NCBI RefSeq assembly: GCF_024494725.1
Contig: NZ_JANHDK010000002.1
Location: 372,001 to 436,000, forward strand
Direction of reading: 5' to 3'
Source: Haloplanus ruber
GTDB lineage: Archaea; Halobacteriota; Halobacteria; Halobacteriales; Haloferacaceae
DNA: 64,000 nucleotides
A program made the position numbers and the translations under genes. Positions 53,630-62,300 of the stretch are shown here, one piece after another. Each line of letters starts with the position of its first letter. The first letter of the stretch is position 1. Under the pieces are notes generated by a model. The model saw only the letters and a program-made list of their open reading frames with translations. It was not told the DNA's origin and did not search any database.

Positions 53630-54339
53630 GCGACGATCCGGCCGCGACCACGGAGTCCGGGCCTGCGTCCGGCGCGGCGGACCCGCCCGAAGGACCGGCC
53701 GACCGGGCGCCCGACGACGACTGGGGGGCACCCGAGGAGGTTCGGGCCGCCGACCTGCCCGAGGAGGTAGTCGAGGCGGTCCCCGACTGGCCCGACGACC
53801 CGTATCTCGACCGCGTGAGCGACCGGCTGATGCACAGCTACGACCTCGACAAGGACGCCCACGTCGCGGGCGAACGCTGGGACCTCTACGGCGAACTGCG
53901 GGTGGTGAATCAAAAACAGTTCGTCCACCCCGCGCTCTCCTACGCCGACCACGAGTCCGAGGAGTATCTGTTTGCCCGCCGGGTTGGTCGCCCGACCGTT
54001 GCCGACCTCGAACGGCTGGTTGACCTCGGACACGACGTGGCCGACGAGCGTGTGACCGGCCACGAGGAACATTACCGTACCGACGTCACCTTCGTCCTCG
54101 TCGCCGACGAGATTCCCGACGACGTTCGCGAGTTCGTCGTCGGGTTCCGGGACCGCACGCTGCTGAAGTTCGGCTACTACGGCCACTACGAGGTGAACCT
54201 GATCGTCGTCGCGCCGGCGCGGCGTACCGCCGCCGCCAGTGAGGTCGCTGACGCCGTCCAAGCGTTCGCCCTCTGGGAGGACCTCGCCGACCCCGACCCC
54301 GGACTGCTCGACCGGATCGCCCGCCGGTTCTGGTCGTAG
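53626..54339 (+). CDS. Haloarchaeal hypothetical protein (237 residues)
   Basis: This encodes 237 residues. A disordered acidic N-terminus (about 1-60) precedes a folded domain: DWPDDPYLDRVSDRLMHSYDLDKD, GERWDLYGELRVVNQKQFVHPALSYADHESEEYLF, then VTFVLVADEIPDDVREFVVGF and LLKFGYYGHYEVNLIVVAP. The pattern of alternating strands looks like an alpha/beta cytosolic domain. No membrane segment or Cys. It is followed by the lipoprotein gene one base later. I do not recognise the family. Confidence 0.75.
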   Translation: MSDDPAATTESGPASGAADPPEGPADRAPDDDWGAPEEVRAADLPEEVVEAVPDWPDDPYLDRVSDRLMHSYDLDKDAHVAGERWDLYGELRVVNQKQFVHPALSYADHESEEYLFARRVGRPTVADLERLVDLGHDVADERVTGHEEHYRTDVTFVLVADEIPDDVREFVVGFRDRTLLKFGYYGHYEVNLIVVAPARRTAAASEVADAVQAFALWEDLADPDPGLLDRIARRFWS

Positions 54340-54340
54340 C

Positions 54341-54958
54341 GTGCGCCGACGCGACCTCCTCGCTGGCGGACTGGCCGGCCTCACCGGTGTGGCCGGCTGT
54401 GGACTGGTCCCCGAGGAGAGCGATCCGGTCGAGGCGAGCGCCACGGCACCCGCGACGCTCCCCGCGGCCGCCGCCGCCGACGCGGGCTACGAGCGAACCG
54501 TCGCGGAGACGGCCACGGTCGAGACGACGCTCGACGCCGACCTCAGCGGCGACGTCGAACTGAGCGCTAGCCGTGACGCGGTGATCACGCTGTTCCGACG
54601 AGCCTACCGCGGCGACGGCGGGCGACGGTTCGGACTGGCCACTGCGCCGACGGTCCGGATCATCGAGAACTCGGAGTCACGCTACGACCCCATCCCGTCG
54701 CTCGACCCCGCTCGCGTCGTCGCCCTCGCGACCGACCGGTCGGTCGACGCCGTGCGTGATCCGGGCGCGTCGGGGTCGGTCACGCTCCTCGGGACGGAGA
54801 CGCCCCGCGAGACGGCGACGGCGAGTGACGGGGGCGCCGACCTCGCACTCGTCCGGGCACGGGTCCGTGCTGGCGGCGACGCCATCACCGCCGTCGCGCT
54901 CGCTCCGACGGCCGACGCCGTTCGCGCGCCCTTCGACGCCGTCGCTCGCGAGCCGTAG
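54341..54958 (+). CDS. DUF6517-like Tat lipoprotein
   Basis: Two hundred and five residues starting at GTG 54341, directly after the preceding stop: RRRDLLAGGLAGLTGVAGC, a Tat signal with a lipobox Cys20. The mature part has SATAPATLPAAAAADAGYERTVAETATVETTLD, a pattern I associate with haloarchaeal DUF6517 lipoproteins, followed by RDAVITLFRRAYRG and FGLATAPTVRII. It should be anchored on the outer face of the membrane. Function unknown; the coupling with the preceding cytosolic protein suggests a shared operon. Confidence 0.72.
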   Translation: MRRRDLLAGGLAGLTGVAGCGLVPEESDPVEASATAPATLPAAAAADAGYERTVAETATVETTLDADLSGDVELSASRDAVITLFRRAYRGDGGRRFGLATAPTVRIIENSESRYDPIPSLDPARVVALATDRSVDAVRDPGASGSVTLLGTETPRETATASDGGADLALVRARVRAGGDAITAVALAPTADAVRAPFDAVAREP

Positions 54959-54995
54959 CGACCGAAAAAACTGCGACAGAGGTCCGCGCCGCGCG

Positions 54996-56846
54996 TCAGT
55001 CGTCGCTCGGGGCGCCTGCCGCGCCGCCTTCGCTCCGGACGCTCCGGATGTTCGCGTAGCCGATGCGGACGAGCGACAGCGCGAGGTAGATGAGCACGAA
55101 CGCGAGTCCCGCTTGGACGGCACTGGAGATCATCGCGGACGTCGACTCGGCGCCGCCTTGCAGGATGTTGATGTAGATGTTCTCGTAGACGGCCAGCCAC
55201 AGCAGCCCCAGAATCGTGATGACCGTCATGACGGCCATCGGGACGCCGGTGGAGATGAGCTGTTTGGAGTCGTCCCAGTTGGCGAGCCACACGGTCGCGG
55301 TCAGGAGCGCGAGCGCGGCGAGCAACTGGTTCGCGCCACCGAACAGCCCCCACAGCACGACCCACTCGCCGGACGCGACGAGCGCGTAGGCGGCGAGGGT
55401 CTGGATGACTGGGTTGGTGTAGCGGCCGCGGGCGAGGTTTCCGAGGCCGAAGCTCTCCAGCCCGGTCGCGGTCTGTCCCGCAGGCATGCCGACGATTTCC
55501 TCCATCATGTATCGGCCGAGACGGACGGCGGTGTCCGTCGAAGTGAGGAGGAAACTCACCAGTACGAGCGCCATGAAGACGCTGGCGGGCGTCTCGGGCA
55601 GGCCGAAGCTGGTGAGGATGATGCCACCACCGGAGGCGAAGTTGGGGAGCGCGCCGCCGATGCCGCCGGCGGCAGCGTCACCCGCGAACCCTGCGACTGC
55701 GAGCGTCGAGAGCGCGACGGCTGCGAGTAGCCCCTCACCGAGCATCCCGCCGTAGCCGATGAGGCGGGCGTCGGTCTCTTTGTCCAGTTGTTTCGCGGTC
55801 GTTCCCGAGGACACCAGCGAGTGGAACCCGCTGATCGTCCCGCAGGCGATGGTGATAAACAGCAACGGGAACAGCGGGAGGAAGACCCCCTCGACCCCCC
55901 AGAAGCCGTTGAACATCCCGATGGAAGGGTCGACGGTGAGCGGCTGACTACTGGTTCCGAAGATTGTACCGACGATGACGGCGAGCAAGGCACCCCCGAC
56001 GCCAGTATACAGGAGGAACGACGAGAGGTAGTCACGCGGCTGGAGCAACACCCACACCGGCAGCGCGCTGGCGATTCCGGCATACACCAGCACGACCGGG
56101 ATCCAGGCCGCGGTGTTGGCACCGAGCGATCCGGCGGCGGGCACCCAGTTGCCCGCTCCAGAGAGCAACACGAACGTCCCGGCGGGGTGGGAGCCTTCCG
56201 CCAGCGAGAACAGTGCGAACGGATACTGCAGTCCGACCCAGACGCCGGCGAAGACGCCGGCGACAAACAGGATCGTTCCCGGGATGAACGGCCCGTCGAG
56301 TTGATACAGATAGACGCCGAACACGAGCGCGAGCGCGACGTAGACGAAACTCGCGGTCGCTACCTGCGGGAACGCGTTGAACACAATCGCCACCACGAGG
56401 GCGAACACCGCCACGACGAGGACGATGGTGAGAAAGGCAAACCACAGTAGCATGTTCTTGCCTTTCCGCCCGACGTACTGGCCGATGATGTAGCCAATCG
56501 ACTTCCCCTCGTGCCGGAGTGACCCGGACAGCGAGACGAAGTCGTGGACCGCGCCCATCAGGGGGTTACCGACGGCGATCCACAGAAGCGCCGGGAGCCA
56601 CCCCCACACGGCCCCGGCGGTGATCGGACCGACGATGGGTGCACCGCCGGCGATGCTCGAGTAGTGATGCCCCAACAGCACCGGTTTCTTCGACGGCACG
56701 TACTCCTGTCCATCCTCGTATTTGTGTGCTGGTGTCTCGGCGTCCTCTTCCAGCCCCACGAACTGCGCGAGGTAGCGCGAGTATCCGACGTAGCCGAAGG
56801 TGAACGTCACCAGCACCGCGAGTACGATCCAGATTACTTGTGTCAT
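54996..56846 (-). CDS. cstA: CstA-family carbon-starvation / peptide transporter
   Basis: A 616-residue polytopic membrane protein with about 16 hydrophobic segments. Family landmarks are the N-terminal YVPSKKPVLLGHHYSSIAGGAPIVGPI, WGWLPALLWIAVGNPLMGAVHDF, RHEGKSIGYI and SGFHSLVSSGTTAKQLDKETDAR. CstA proteins take up pyruvate or small peptides in bacteria; archaeal substrates are not fixed. A minus-strand gcttaagtcc near 56875-56884 may be its promoter, leaving a short leader. It is convergent with the DUF6517-like gene. Confidence 0.95.
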   Translation of the reverse strand: MTQVIWIVLAVLVTFTFGYVGYSRYLAQFVGLEEDAETPAHKYEDGQEYVPSKKPVLLGHHYSSIAGGAPIVGPITAGAVWGWLPALLWIAVGNPLMGAVHDFVSLSGSLRHEGKSIGYIIGQYVGRKGKNMLLWFAFLTIVLVVAVFALVVAIVFNAFPQVATASFVYVALALVFGVYLYQLDGPFIPGTILFVAGVFAGVWVGLQYPFALFSLAEGSHPAGTFVLLSGAGNWVPAAGSLGANTAAWIPVVLVYAGIASALPVWVLLQPRDYLSSFLLYTGVGGALLAVIVGTIFGTSSQPLTVDPSIGMFNGFWGVEGVFLPLFPLLFITIACGTISGFHSLVSSGTTAKQLDKETDARLIGYGGMLGEGLLAAVALSTLAVAGFAGDAAAGGIGGALPNFASGGGIILTSFGLPETPASVFMALVLVSFLLTSTDTAVRLGRYMMEEIVGMPAGQTATGLESFGLGNLARGRYTNPVIQTLAAYALVASGEWVVLWGLFGGANQLLAALALLTATVWLANWDDSKQLISTGVPMAVMTVITILGLLWLAVYENIYINILQGGAESTSAMISSAVQAGLAFVLIYLALSLVRIGYANIRSVRSEGGAAGAPSDD

Positions 56847-56914
56847 GTGTCGCCTCGGTCACAAAGATGATGAAAGTCGGACTTAAGCGTTGGCGTCCCG
56901 TGCGCGCGTGCCGG

Positions 56915-57901
56915 TTAGCCGTCGCGGTCGACGAACGTCGGCGCCTCGGCGCTCGGGTCGATGGCAAGTTCCTCGGCTACCGCGGCCAGCAGGTCGCCCC
57001 GCACCTCGCGTGATCGGGACTCGATTTCCGCGACGAGCGGGGGGTCGAACCGCTCGCGGACCTGCGCCAGTCGCTCGCGCTCCGTCTCGATTCGATCCCG
57101 AAGATAGCGGGCGCCGCGGCCGTTCTCGTCCTCGTCCGGTGAGGGTGTCAGCCGATTCGCGACCAGTCCGCGAACCGATAGCTCTCGCTCTGCCATCCCC
57201 TCGATTGCCCGCCCGGTTTCGTTGACCGACAGCTGATCCGGGTTGAGTACGAGAAAGAAGGCCGCGTCGTTCCGGAGCGCACCGCCGGCGAACTCGAAGA
57301 AGTCCCGGCGCTCTTCCAGGCGTTCGAGGACTGGGTCGCCCGCCATCACCCGCCGGGGTTCGTTGTTGCCGATGGCGGCCTTCTCGAAGAGGTCGATGCT
57401 CTGCCGGCGCTTGTGCGTTAGCCGGTCGATCCAGTCGCGCAGGAAATCCGGGAGCCCGAGCAGTCGGAGCGTCGCCCCCGTGGGCGCCGTGTCGAACACC
57501 ACCCGGTCGTAGTCGTCGCGCTCCCGCATCACCTCGACGAACCGGTCGAACAGTGCGGCCTCGTACGCGCCGGGCGTCTGGTGAGCCATCTCCAGTTGTC
57601 GGTTGATCTCGTTGACCATCGACGCCGACACCTGTTCGGAGAGCTGTCGCCGGATGCCGTCGAGGTGGTTCGCCACCTCCCGTTCGGGGTCGATCTCCAT
57701 CGCCGACAGCCCGTCGATCCCCTCGACCGACCCCGGAGTGTCGTCGAACGACTGATCGAACACGTCCGACACCGAGTGCGCGGGGTCGGTCGAGACGACC
57801 AGCGTCTCCACGCCCGCGGTTGCACACCGCCGGGCGTACCCACAGGAGACGGTGGTTTTCCCGACGCCACCTTTCCCGCCGAAGAAGACGAACGGTTCCA
57901 T
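56915..57901 (-). CDS. ArsA/Get3-family ATPase
   Basis: This encodes 328 residues of a deviant Walker A ATPase: FGGKGGVGKTTVSCG (8-22), switch I STDPAHSVSDVF, and the DTAPTGATLRLLGLP box. In ArsA/Get3 that box is usually DTAPTGHTLRLL; here His is Ala. Switch II-like and adenine-loop regions (LVLNPDQLSVNETGRAI; VANRLTPSPDE) are present. It is single-domain like Get3, so a tail-anchored-protein or other membrane-insertion role is as likely as arsenite transport; no arsenic genes are near. The ATG lies one base after the stop of the small upstream gene. Confidence 0.92.
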   Translation of the reverse strand: MEPFVFFGGKGGVGKTTVSCGYARRCATAGVETLVVSTDPAHSVSDVFDQSFDDTPGSVEGIDGLSAMEIDPEREVANHLDGIRRQLSEQVSASMVNEINRQLEMAHQTPGAYEAALFDRFVEVMRERDDYDRVVFDTAPTGATLRLLGLPDFLRDWIDRLTHKRRQSIDLFEKAAIGNNEPRRVMAGDPVLERLEERRDFFEFAGGALRNDAAFFLVLNPDQLSVNETGRAIEGMAERELSVRGLVANRLTPSPDEDENGRGARYLRDRIETERERLAQVRERFDPPLVAEIESRSREVRGDLLAAVAEELAIDPSAEAPTFVDRDG

Positions 57902-57902
57902 C

Positions 57903-58199
57903 TCAGAAGTGGTACTGCTGGCCCTTGCGTTCGAGATACGAGTCCCGATCCCACAGGCGCCGCTCCCACGCCTCGAACTCGTCTTCGAGGTAGGGGAGCA
58001 GTTCGGCGGTGTAATAGGAGACCGGTGAGGGGATGCCGAACGCGTCCGGGAAGCAAGCCAGCAAGAACGCGTCCTCGCTGTCCTCGGCCTCCTTCTCGAT
58101 TTTCTCGTAGGCTGGATGTGAAATAATGCCATGGTACAGCCCCTGGAGCCACTCCCGCAGGATCTCGCGGTAGGCCGCGATGCGGTCGGCGACTGTCAT
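57903..58199 (-). CDS. Small helical protein coupled to the ArsA/Get3-like ATPase
   Basis: Ninety-eight residues, mostly helical with many aromatic residues: AYREILREWLQGLYHGIISHPAYEKI, then CFPDAFGIPSPVSYYTAELLPYLEDEFEAWERRL, ending QQYHF. One Cys, no membrane segment. Its stop lies one base before the ATPase start, so both should be made together. A TATA-like ggtttatgtc (about 58226-58235) drives the pair. I do not recognise the family; it may be a cofactor or substrate-recruiting partner of the ATPase. Confidence 0.78.
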   Translation of the reverse strand: MTVADRIAAYREILREWLQGLYHGIISHPAYEKIEKEAEDSEDAFLLACFPDAFGIPSPVSYYTAELLPYLEDEFEAWERRLWDRDSYLERKGQQYHF

Positions 58200-58301
58200 C
58201 GTTTCTCATCCAACCGCTCGCCGAGACATAAACCCCGTGCCGTCCGCGACGGTGGTGCCGAGACGACGGGCTTGAAGCCGCCGCAGGCCTCACCTCCTCC
58301 C

Positions 58302-59495
58302 ATGACCGACACGGATCGCATCCCCGTGACCGTCCTGTCCGGGAGCCTCGGCGCGGGCAAGACGACGCTGTTGAACCACCTGCTGGCCAACGCCGACCGC
58401 GACGTCGCGGTCCTCGTCAATGATATGGGCGAGGTGAACGTCGACGCCGAACTCCTCGCCGAGGGGTCGGATCTGGGCGGGGCGGTTGCCGAACTCTCGA
58501 ACGGCTGTATCTGTTGTGAACTCCGCGACGACTTGGAGACCGCAGTGGTCCGTCTCGCCCGCGAGCGCGACTTCGACGCGCTGGTGGTGGAGTCTTCGGG
58601 CATCTCCGAACCCGCGCCGGTCGCGCGCCTGTTCACCACCGACTCCGCCGCCGCCGCCCGCTATCGCCTGAACGCGCTCGTGACCGTCCTCGACACCCGG
58701 CGCTTTCTCGACACCTTCGACGACGACACGGTCCCCGAACGCCGCGGAAGCGCGGACGACCGCCCTCTGTCGGACCTCCTCGTCGAACAGGTCGAGGTGT
58801 CGACACGCGTCTTGCTCAACAAGGGCGACCTCTGTACCGACGTCGAACTCGACCGGGCCGAGTCGTTGGTCGCGGCCCTTCGCCCCGGTGCCGAGACGGT
58901 CCGGACGGAGTTCTCGGCGGTCGACCCCGCCCGTCTCCTCGACGCCGGGGGCGTCGACGCCGATGCCCTCGCCACCCTCCCTGGCTGGAAGCGAGCCATC
59001 GAGGCCGACGACGACCACGCTGACCACGCACACGCCCACCCCGACGAGGTGTACGGCGTCACCTCGTTCACCTACCGCCGTCGCCGCCCGTTTCACCCCG
59101 AGCGGATCGCGTCGGTCCTTCGGAACCTCCCCCCGGCTGTCGTCCGCTCGAAGGGCACGCTCTGGGTCGCCGGCACCGACCGCCGGCAGTCCGTGAGTCA
59201 GGCCGGATCGTCGATTCGGGTGACCGCACAGGGTCCCTGGATCGCGTCGCTCCCCGACATCGAACAGAAAACCTACCGCGCGAACCGGCCGGACCTCGAC
59301 TGGCACGACACCTACGGCGACCGCCGGACGGAGTTCGTCGTCATCGGCACCGACCTCGACGAGGCGACGCTTCGTGCCCGACTCGACGACGCGCTCCTCA
59401 CCGACGAGGAGTGGGGCGACGGCGGAGACGTCGCCGTCGACGCCGCCCCGTTTCCCACGACTGACGGCGAGACGGCCGTCCTCCGTGAACCCTGA
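58302..59495 (+). CDS. COG0523/CobW-family GTPase
   Basis: A 397-residue G3E-class GTPase with Walker A SGSLGAGKTTLLNHLLAN (13-30), the metal-binding CxCC motif Cys69-Cys71-Cys72 (GCICCELR), VVESSGISEPAPVARLF (switch region) and NKGD as the guanine-recognition loop (residues near 175). A histidine-rich stretch (HADHAHAH, about 240-248) and a CobW C-terminal domain (VRSKGTLWVAGTDRR) follow. Such proteins load zinc, cobalt or nickel into targets. A TATA-like gggcttgaag (about 58268-58277) precedes it. A CxxC protein lies convergently at its 3' end. Confidence 0.92.
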   Translation: MTDTDRIPVTVLSGSLGAGKTTLLNHLLANADRDVAVLVNDMGEVNVDAELLAEGSDLGGAVAELSNGCICCELRDDLETAVVRLARERDFDALVVESSGISEPAPVARLFTTDSAAAARYRLNALVTVLDTRRFLDTFDDDTVPERRGSADDRPLSDLLVEQVEVSTRVLLNKGDLCTDVELDRAESLVAALRPGAETVRTEFSAVDPARLLDAGGVDADALATLPGWKRAIEADDDHADHAHAHPDEVYGVTSFTYRRRRPFHPERIASVLRNLPPAVVRSKGTLWVAGTDRRQSVSQAGSSIRVTAQGPWIASLPDIEQKTYRANRPDLDWHDTYGDRRTEFVVIGTDLDEATLRARLDDALLTDEEWGDGGDVAVDAAPFPTTDGETAVLREP

Positions 59496-59735
59496 TCAGC
59501 AGGCACACCCCGACCCGGCCGCCCGCTCGAAGCGCATCGGATCGCCGCAGTCGGGACACCGCGGTGTTCCGTCCGCGGTCCGGTCGAGGCCCTCGTCGTC
59601 GACGGCCACGTCGCGGACGCGGACGCCACAGTCGTCACACCAGAAGGCACCGGCGGAGCCGTCGTCGCCGGCGTCGTCGGGCGCGCGACTCGTCGAGGCC
59701 GAGAGCACCGCCGACACCGTGTCGATGAGTCCCAT
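59496..59735 (-). CDS. Small zinc-ribbon protein with a Cys tail
   Basis: Seventy-nine residues: a hydrophobic start (MGLIDTVSAVLSAS), an acidic linker, a zinc ribbon with CDDC and CPDC (WCDDCGVRVR and PRCPDCGDPM) and a C-terminal GSGCAC that adds two more Cys. The gene stops immediately beside the end of the COG0523 GTPase gene, in the opposite direction. A TATA-like gatttagc (about 59759-59766) supports the start. Role unknown; metal binding is the visible property. Confidence 0.72.
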   Translation of the reverse strand: MGLIDTVSAVLSASTSRAPDDAGDDGSAGAFWCDDCGVRVRDVAVDDEGLDRTADGTPRCPDCGDPMRFERAAGSGCAC

Positions 59736-59799
59736 ACCTGAGACTTCCTATCCACCGGGCTAAATCCGCCGCGTTCGTGTGAAAGACACGCACGACCGT

Positions 59800-60201
59800 T
59801 CAGACGGCCGCCGCTAATCCGTCGAGCAACCGGTCGAGTTCGCCGCCCCGCTTCCAGGCCCCGAGGCGGTCGGCCAGCGGCAGGGACAGAGAGAGCGACA
59901 CCCGCGACCGGACCCGAACTCGCGACCCCTCGTCCTCGGGGGTCACCGTGATTCGCGTCTCCATCTGCTCGAAGGGGCCGTTGCCCGTCCCCTCGTATCG
60001 GTAGCCGTCCGGCAGTTCCTCGAACCGGAGCTGGAAGGACATTCCCGGCCCGGTGGCGGTGACGAGCGTCGCCTCGCCGTCTTCGGTCACGTCCCCCACC
60101 TCGAAGCTCCCCTCCCACGCCAGCAACGCCCGCGGCGAGAGCCGTCGTTCGATCTCACGGGGGCTCGCGGCGACGAACCGGTCGCGTTCGACTTCGCGCA
60201 C
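59800..60201 (-). CDS. SRPBCC (START-like) domain protein
   Basis: One hundred and thirty-three residues with the polyketide-cyclase/START-like pattern: REVERDRFVAASPREIERRLSP at the N-terminus, then antiparallel strands (WEGSFEVGDVTEDGEATLVTATG; SFQLRFEELPDGYRYEGTGNG; TRITVTPEDEGSRVRVRSRVS) and a long C-terminal helix (WKRGGELDRLLDGLAAA). The start is a GTG at 60201: a TATA-like gcttatagg (about 60222-60230) lies 25 nt upstream, making it leaderless. The pocket should bind a hydrophobic ligand; no other clue to function. Confidence 0.82.
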   Translation of the reverse strand: MREVERDRFVAASPREIERRLSPRALLAWEGSFEVGDVTEDGEATLVTATGPGMSFQLRFEELPDGYRYEGTGNGPFEQMETRITVTPEDEGSRVRVRSRVSLSLSLPLADRLGAWKRGGELDRLLDGLAAAV

Positions 60202-60256
60202 GAACGCCCATGGGGGACGGGAGCCTATAAGCGCCGCCGGAGTCGCGCCGGAACGA

Positions 60257-60571
60257 TCAGAGCAACGGGATCGATAGCCCGAGGAGGATGGCTCCAAGTG
60301 CCAGCGCGAGATAGCACAAGCGGTCGGCGTCGGCCCGCCGGACGTCGGCGGCCGCGGGCGTCCCGTGGCGGACGAACTGTTGGTACGCGCCCCCGACGAT
60401 TGCGACAGCGGCGGCGGCCGATACCGTCAACGCCGTCCGGAGGGAGAGGCCGTACGCCAACCCGTAGAGCGGGCCGAGCGAGAACGCGAGCATCGCGCCG
60501 ATGCCCGCGACGACGACGAACGGGACGGGATCGACCGGCCGGCCGTCCCGGTTTCGGGGGCGCCGGTCCAT
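60257..60571 (-). CDS. Four-helix membrane protein of unknown function
   Basis: This encodes 104 residues: a basic, disordered N-terminus (MDRRPRNRDGRPVDP), hydrophobic helices (VPFVVVAGIGAMLAFSL, GLAYGLSL, ALTVSAAAAVAIVGG) and a C-terminal helix (LALALGAILLGLSIPLL), with a cytosolic DVRRADADRL loop. Divergent from the gene at 60630 across 58 bp. I recognise it only as a haloarchaeal hypothetical. Confidence 0.65.
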   Translation of the reverse strand: MDRRPRNRDGRPVDPVPFVVVAGIGAMLAFSLGPLYGLAYGLSLRTALTVSAAAAVAIVGGAYQQFVRHGTPAAADVRRADADRLCYLALALGAILLGLSIPLL

Positions 60572-60595
60572 GCTCGCCGGTTGGACGCCAGGGAC

Positions 60596-60607
60596 AAGAG
60601 GTAAGTG
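60596..60607. promoter_or_regulatory. Possible overlapping divergent promoter elements
   Basis: Within the 58-bp gap, the segment around aagaggtaagtg is about 25-30 nt from both divergent ATGs (60571 minus, 60630 plus). Its minus-strand reading, cttacctctt, is the better TATA match. The two genes may share this element or exclude each other. The match is weak. Confidence 0.35.
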
Positions 60608-60629
60608 GCGCTCGCACCGCTCCACACGC

Positions 60630-60845
60630 ATGGCCGACGACGCCGAGGGGTTCGACGACGCGGTGGCAGACACCGAGGGTGACCCCCGGGTCATCCTCGC
60701 CCTGAACCTGGTGTTGTCCTCGCTGTTCGCGTGGGTCGTCGTCTGGGGACTCTCGATGATCGATATCGTCGCCTACGGCGCCGTCAACGTCGTCACTCTG
60801 GCGGCCGTCCTCGTCGGCGTGACCTATCTGATTACGCAGCGCTAA
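60630..60845 (+). CDS. Small two-helix membrane protein
   Basis: Seventy-one residues: an acidic head (MADDAEGFDDAVADTEGDPRV), then two hydrophobic helices (ILALNLVLSSLFAWVVVWGL and VNVVTLAAVLVGVTYLI) and a short basic tail. It lies 39 bp upstream of upp, which has its own TATA-like element. It looks like a conserved haloarchaeal hypothetical found beside upp; function unknown, although a uracil-related role cannot be excluded. Confidence 0.7.
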   Translation: MADDAEGFDDAVADTEGDPRVILALNLVLSSLFAWVVVWGLSMIDIVAYGAVNVVTLAAVLVGVTYLITQR

Positions 60846-60884
60846 GGCAGGCGTTTTAAGTCCGCTGCGGCCGGTTCCCCGACG

Positions 60885-61562
60885 ATGACCATCGAAGACC
60901 GCGACGACGCGTATCTCATCACGCACGCACTCGCGAAGGACACGCTCTCGAAGATCCGTGACGCCGACACCGAACAGGTCGCCTTCCGCAAGGGCCTCGT
61001 GAAACTCGGGCGGATCTGTGGCTACGAGATCATCGACGGCGCGATGGAGACGGAGTACGTCGCCATCGAGACGCCGCTCGCGGAGACGACCGGTGAGCGC
61101 GTGAAAGGACTCGACGACGTGGTCATCATCAACGTCCTGCGGGCGGCGACGCCGTTCGTCGAAGGGCTGTTGAAGGCCTTCCCGCGCGCCAAACAGGGCG
61201 TCATCAGCGCCGGTCGTGACGAGGAAGCCGGCATGAACGAGGACGGCGAGTTCCCCATCACGGTCGACTACGTCAAACTCCCCGAGATCAGCGAGGACGA
61301 CACCGTCATCGTCGCCGACCCGATGCTCGCCACCGGCTCGACGATGTCGGCCGTCCTCGATTACGTCCTCGACGGCCAGACGACCCCAGAGAACCTCTTT
61401 GTCCTCTCGGCGGTCAGCGCCCCGGATGGCCTGCTTCGCGTCTCCGAGGCCGTCCCCGAGGCGGACCTCCTGACCGTCGCCATCGACGATCGCCTCGACG
61501 AAAACGGCTTCATCGTCCCGGGCCTCGGCGACGCCGGCGACCGGGCGTTCCGGACGGCCTGA
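60885..61562 (+). CDS. upp: Uracil phosphoribosyltransferase
   Basis: This 225-residue salvage enzyme converts uracil and PRPP to UMP. The PRPP loop is [18 protein letters not shown]; the flexible-loop and uracil-binding segments are [22 protein letters not shown] and the C-terminal [22 protein letters not shown]. It closely matches archaeal Upp in length and motif order. A TATA-like cgttttaag (about 60852-60860) supports the ATG. Confidence 0.96.
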   Translation: MTIEDRDDAYLITHALAKDTLSKIRDADTEQVAFRKGLVKLGRICGYEIIDGAMETEYVAIETPLAETTGERVKGLDDVVIINVLRAATPFVEGLLKAFPRAKQGVISAGRDEEAGMNEDGEFPITVDYVKLPEISEDDTVIVADPMLATGSTMSAVLDYVLDGQTTPENLFVLSAVSAPDGLLRVSEAVPEADLLTVAIDDRLDENGFIVPGLGDAGDRAFRTA

Positions 61563-61694
61563 GACTGCCGCCCCACCAGCGAACCCCTTCGCTTCAGGTC
61601 GAACACCGCCAGACGGCGGCCCGACGACCGCGAACGAATCTCCACCGAAACGGACCCGTCGAGCGCTCCCTACCGCTCCGGAGCACTCTGAAAC

Positions 61695-62300
61695 TCAGCC
61701 CAGTTCGACCCGGCCGCCGGTCGCGGAGCGCAGGCGGTCCCGGAGGCTCTCGGCCTCGGCGACGGGCACTCGCACCTCGAAGGCGACCCGTTCCTCGTAG
61801 GCCGCCTCGAAGTCGACGCCCTCGCTTTCGAGGATTCCGCGGACGGTCCCCGAATCGTCGTAGTCGACGACGGCCGACACGCGTTCGTGGGGTCGCTCTT
61901 CGACCACGCCCGCGGCGTCGACCGCGTCGCTCACACCGCGGGCATACGCCCGAGCCAGCCCCCCGACACCGAGATTGACGCCGCCGTAGTAGCGGGTCAC
62001 CACCGCGACGACGTTCCGCAGGTCACGCTGGACGAGGACGTTCAGCGCGGGTTTGCCCGCCGATCCCGTCGGCTCGCCGTCGTCGCTCGCCCACTCGCGG
62101 AGCATCGCTCCACCCTCGGCGGGCACGCGGTAGGCCGGCACGTTGTGTGTGGCGTCGTCGTACGCGGCTCGCACCTCGTCGACGAACGCCTCGGCCTCGG
62201 CGACCGACTCCGCGGGGGCGACGTGGCCGAGAAACTCCGAGCCTTTCACCTCGAACTCGGCGTCCGCGCGCTCGGCCACCGTGCAATAGGGCTCGGACAT
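61695..62300 (-). CDS. IMPACT/YigZ-family protein
   Basis: This encodes 201 residues: an N-terminal UPF0029 domain with FEVKGSEFLGHVAP, ATHNVPAYRV, EWASDDGEPTGSAGKPALNVL and VVTRYYGGVNLGVGGLARAY, followed by a DUF1949-type ACT-like domain (about 135-201). Related proteins bind ribosomes or regulate translation in eukaryotes (IMPACT); the archaeal role is unknown. It overlaps the upstream HTH-ACT gene by one base, so the two are co-expressed. Confidence 0.93.
   Translation of the reverse strand: MSEPYCTVAERADAEFEVKGSEFLGHVAPAESVAEAEAFVDEVRAAYDDATHNVPAYRVPAEGGAMLREWASDDGEPTGSAGKPALNVLVQRDLRNVVAVVTRYYGGVNLGVGGLARAYARGVSDAVDAAGVVEERPHERVSAVVDYDDSGTVRGILESEGVDFEAAYEERVAFEVRVPVAEAESLRDRLRSATGGRVELG

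Noticed and set aside
61563-61694. 132-bp gap after upp considered as a tRNA gene
   Set aside because: I find no acceptor-stem pairing with a GTTCGAATC-type T-loop at the right spacing on either strand.
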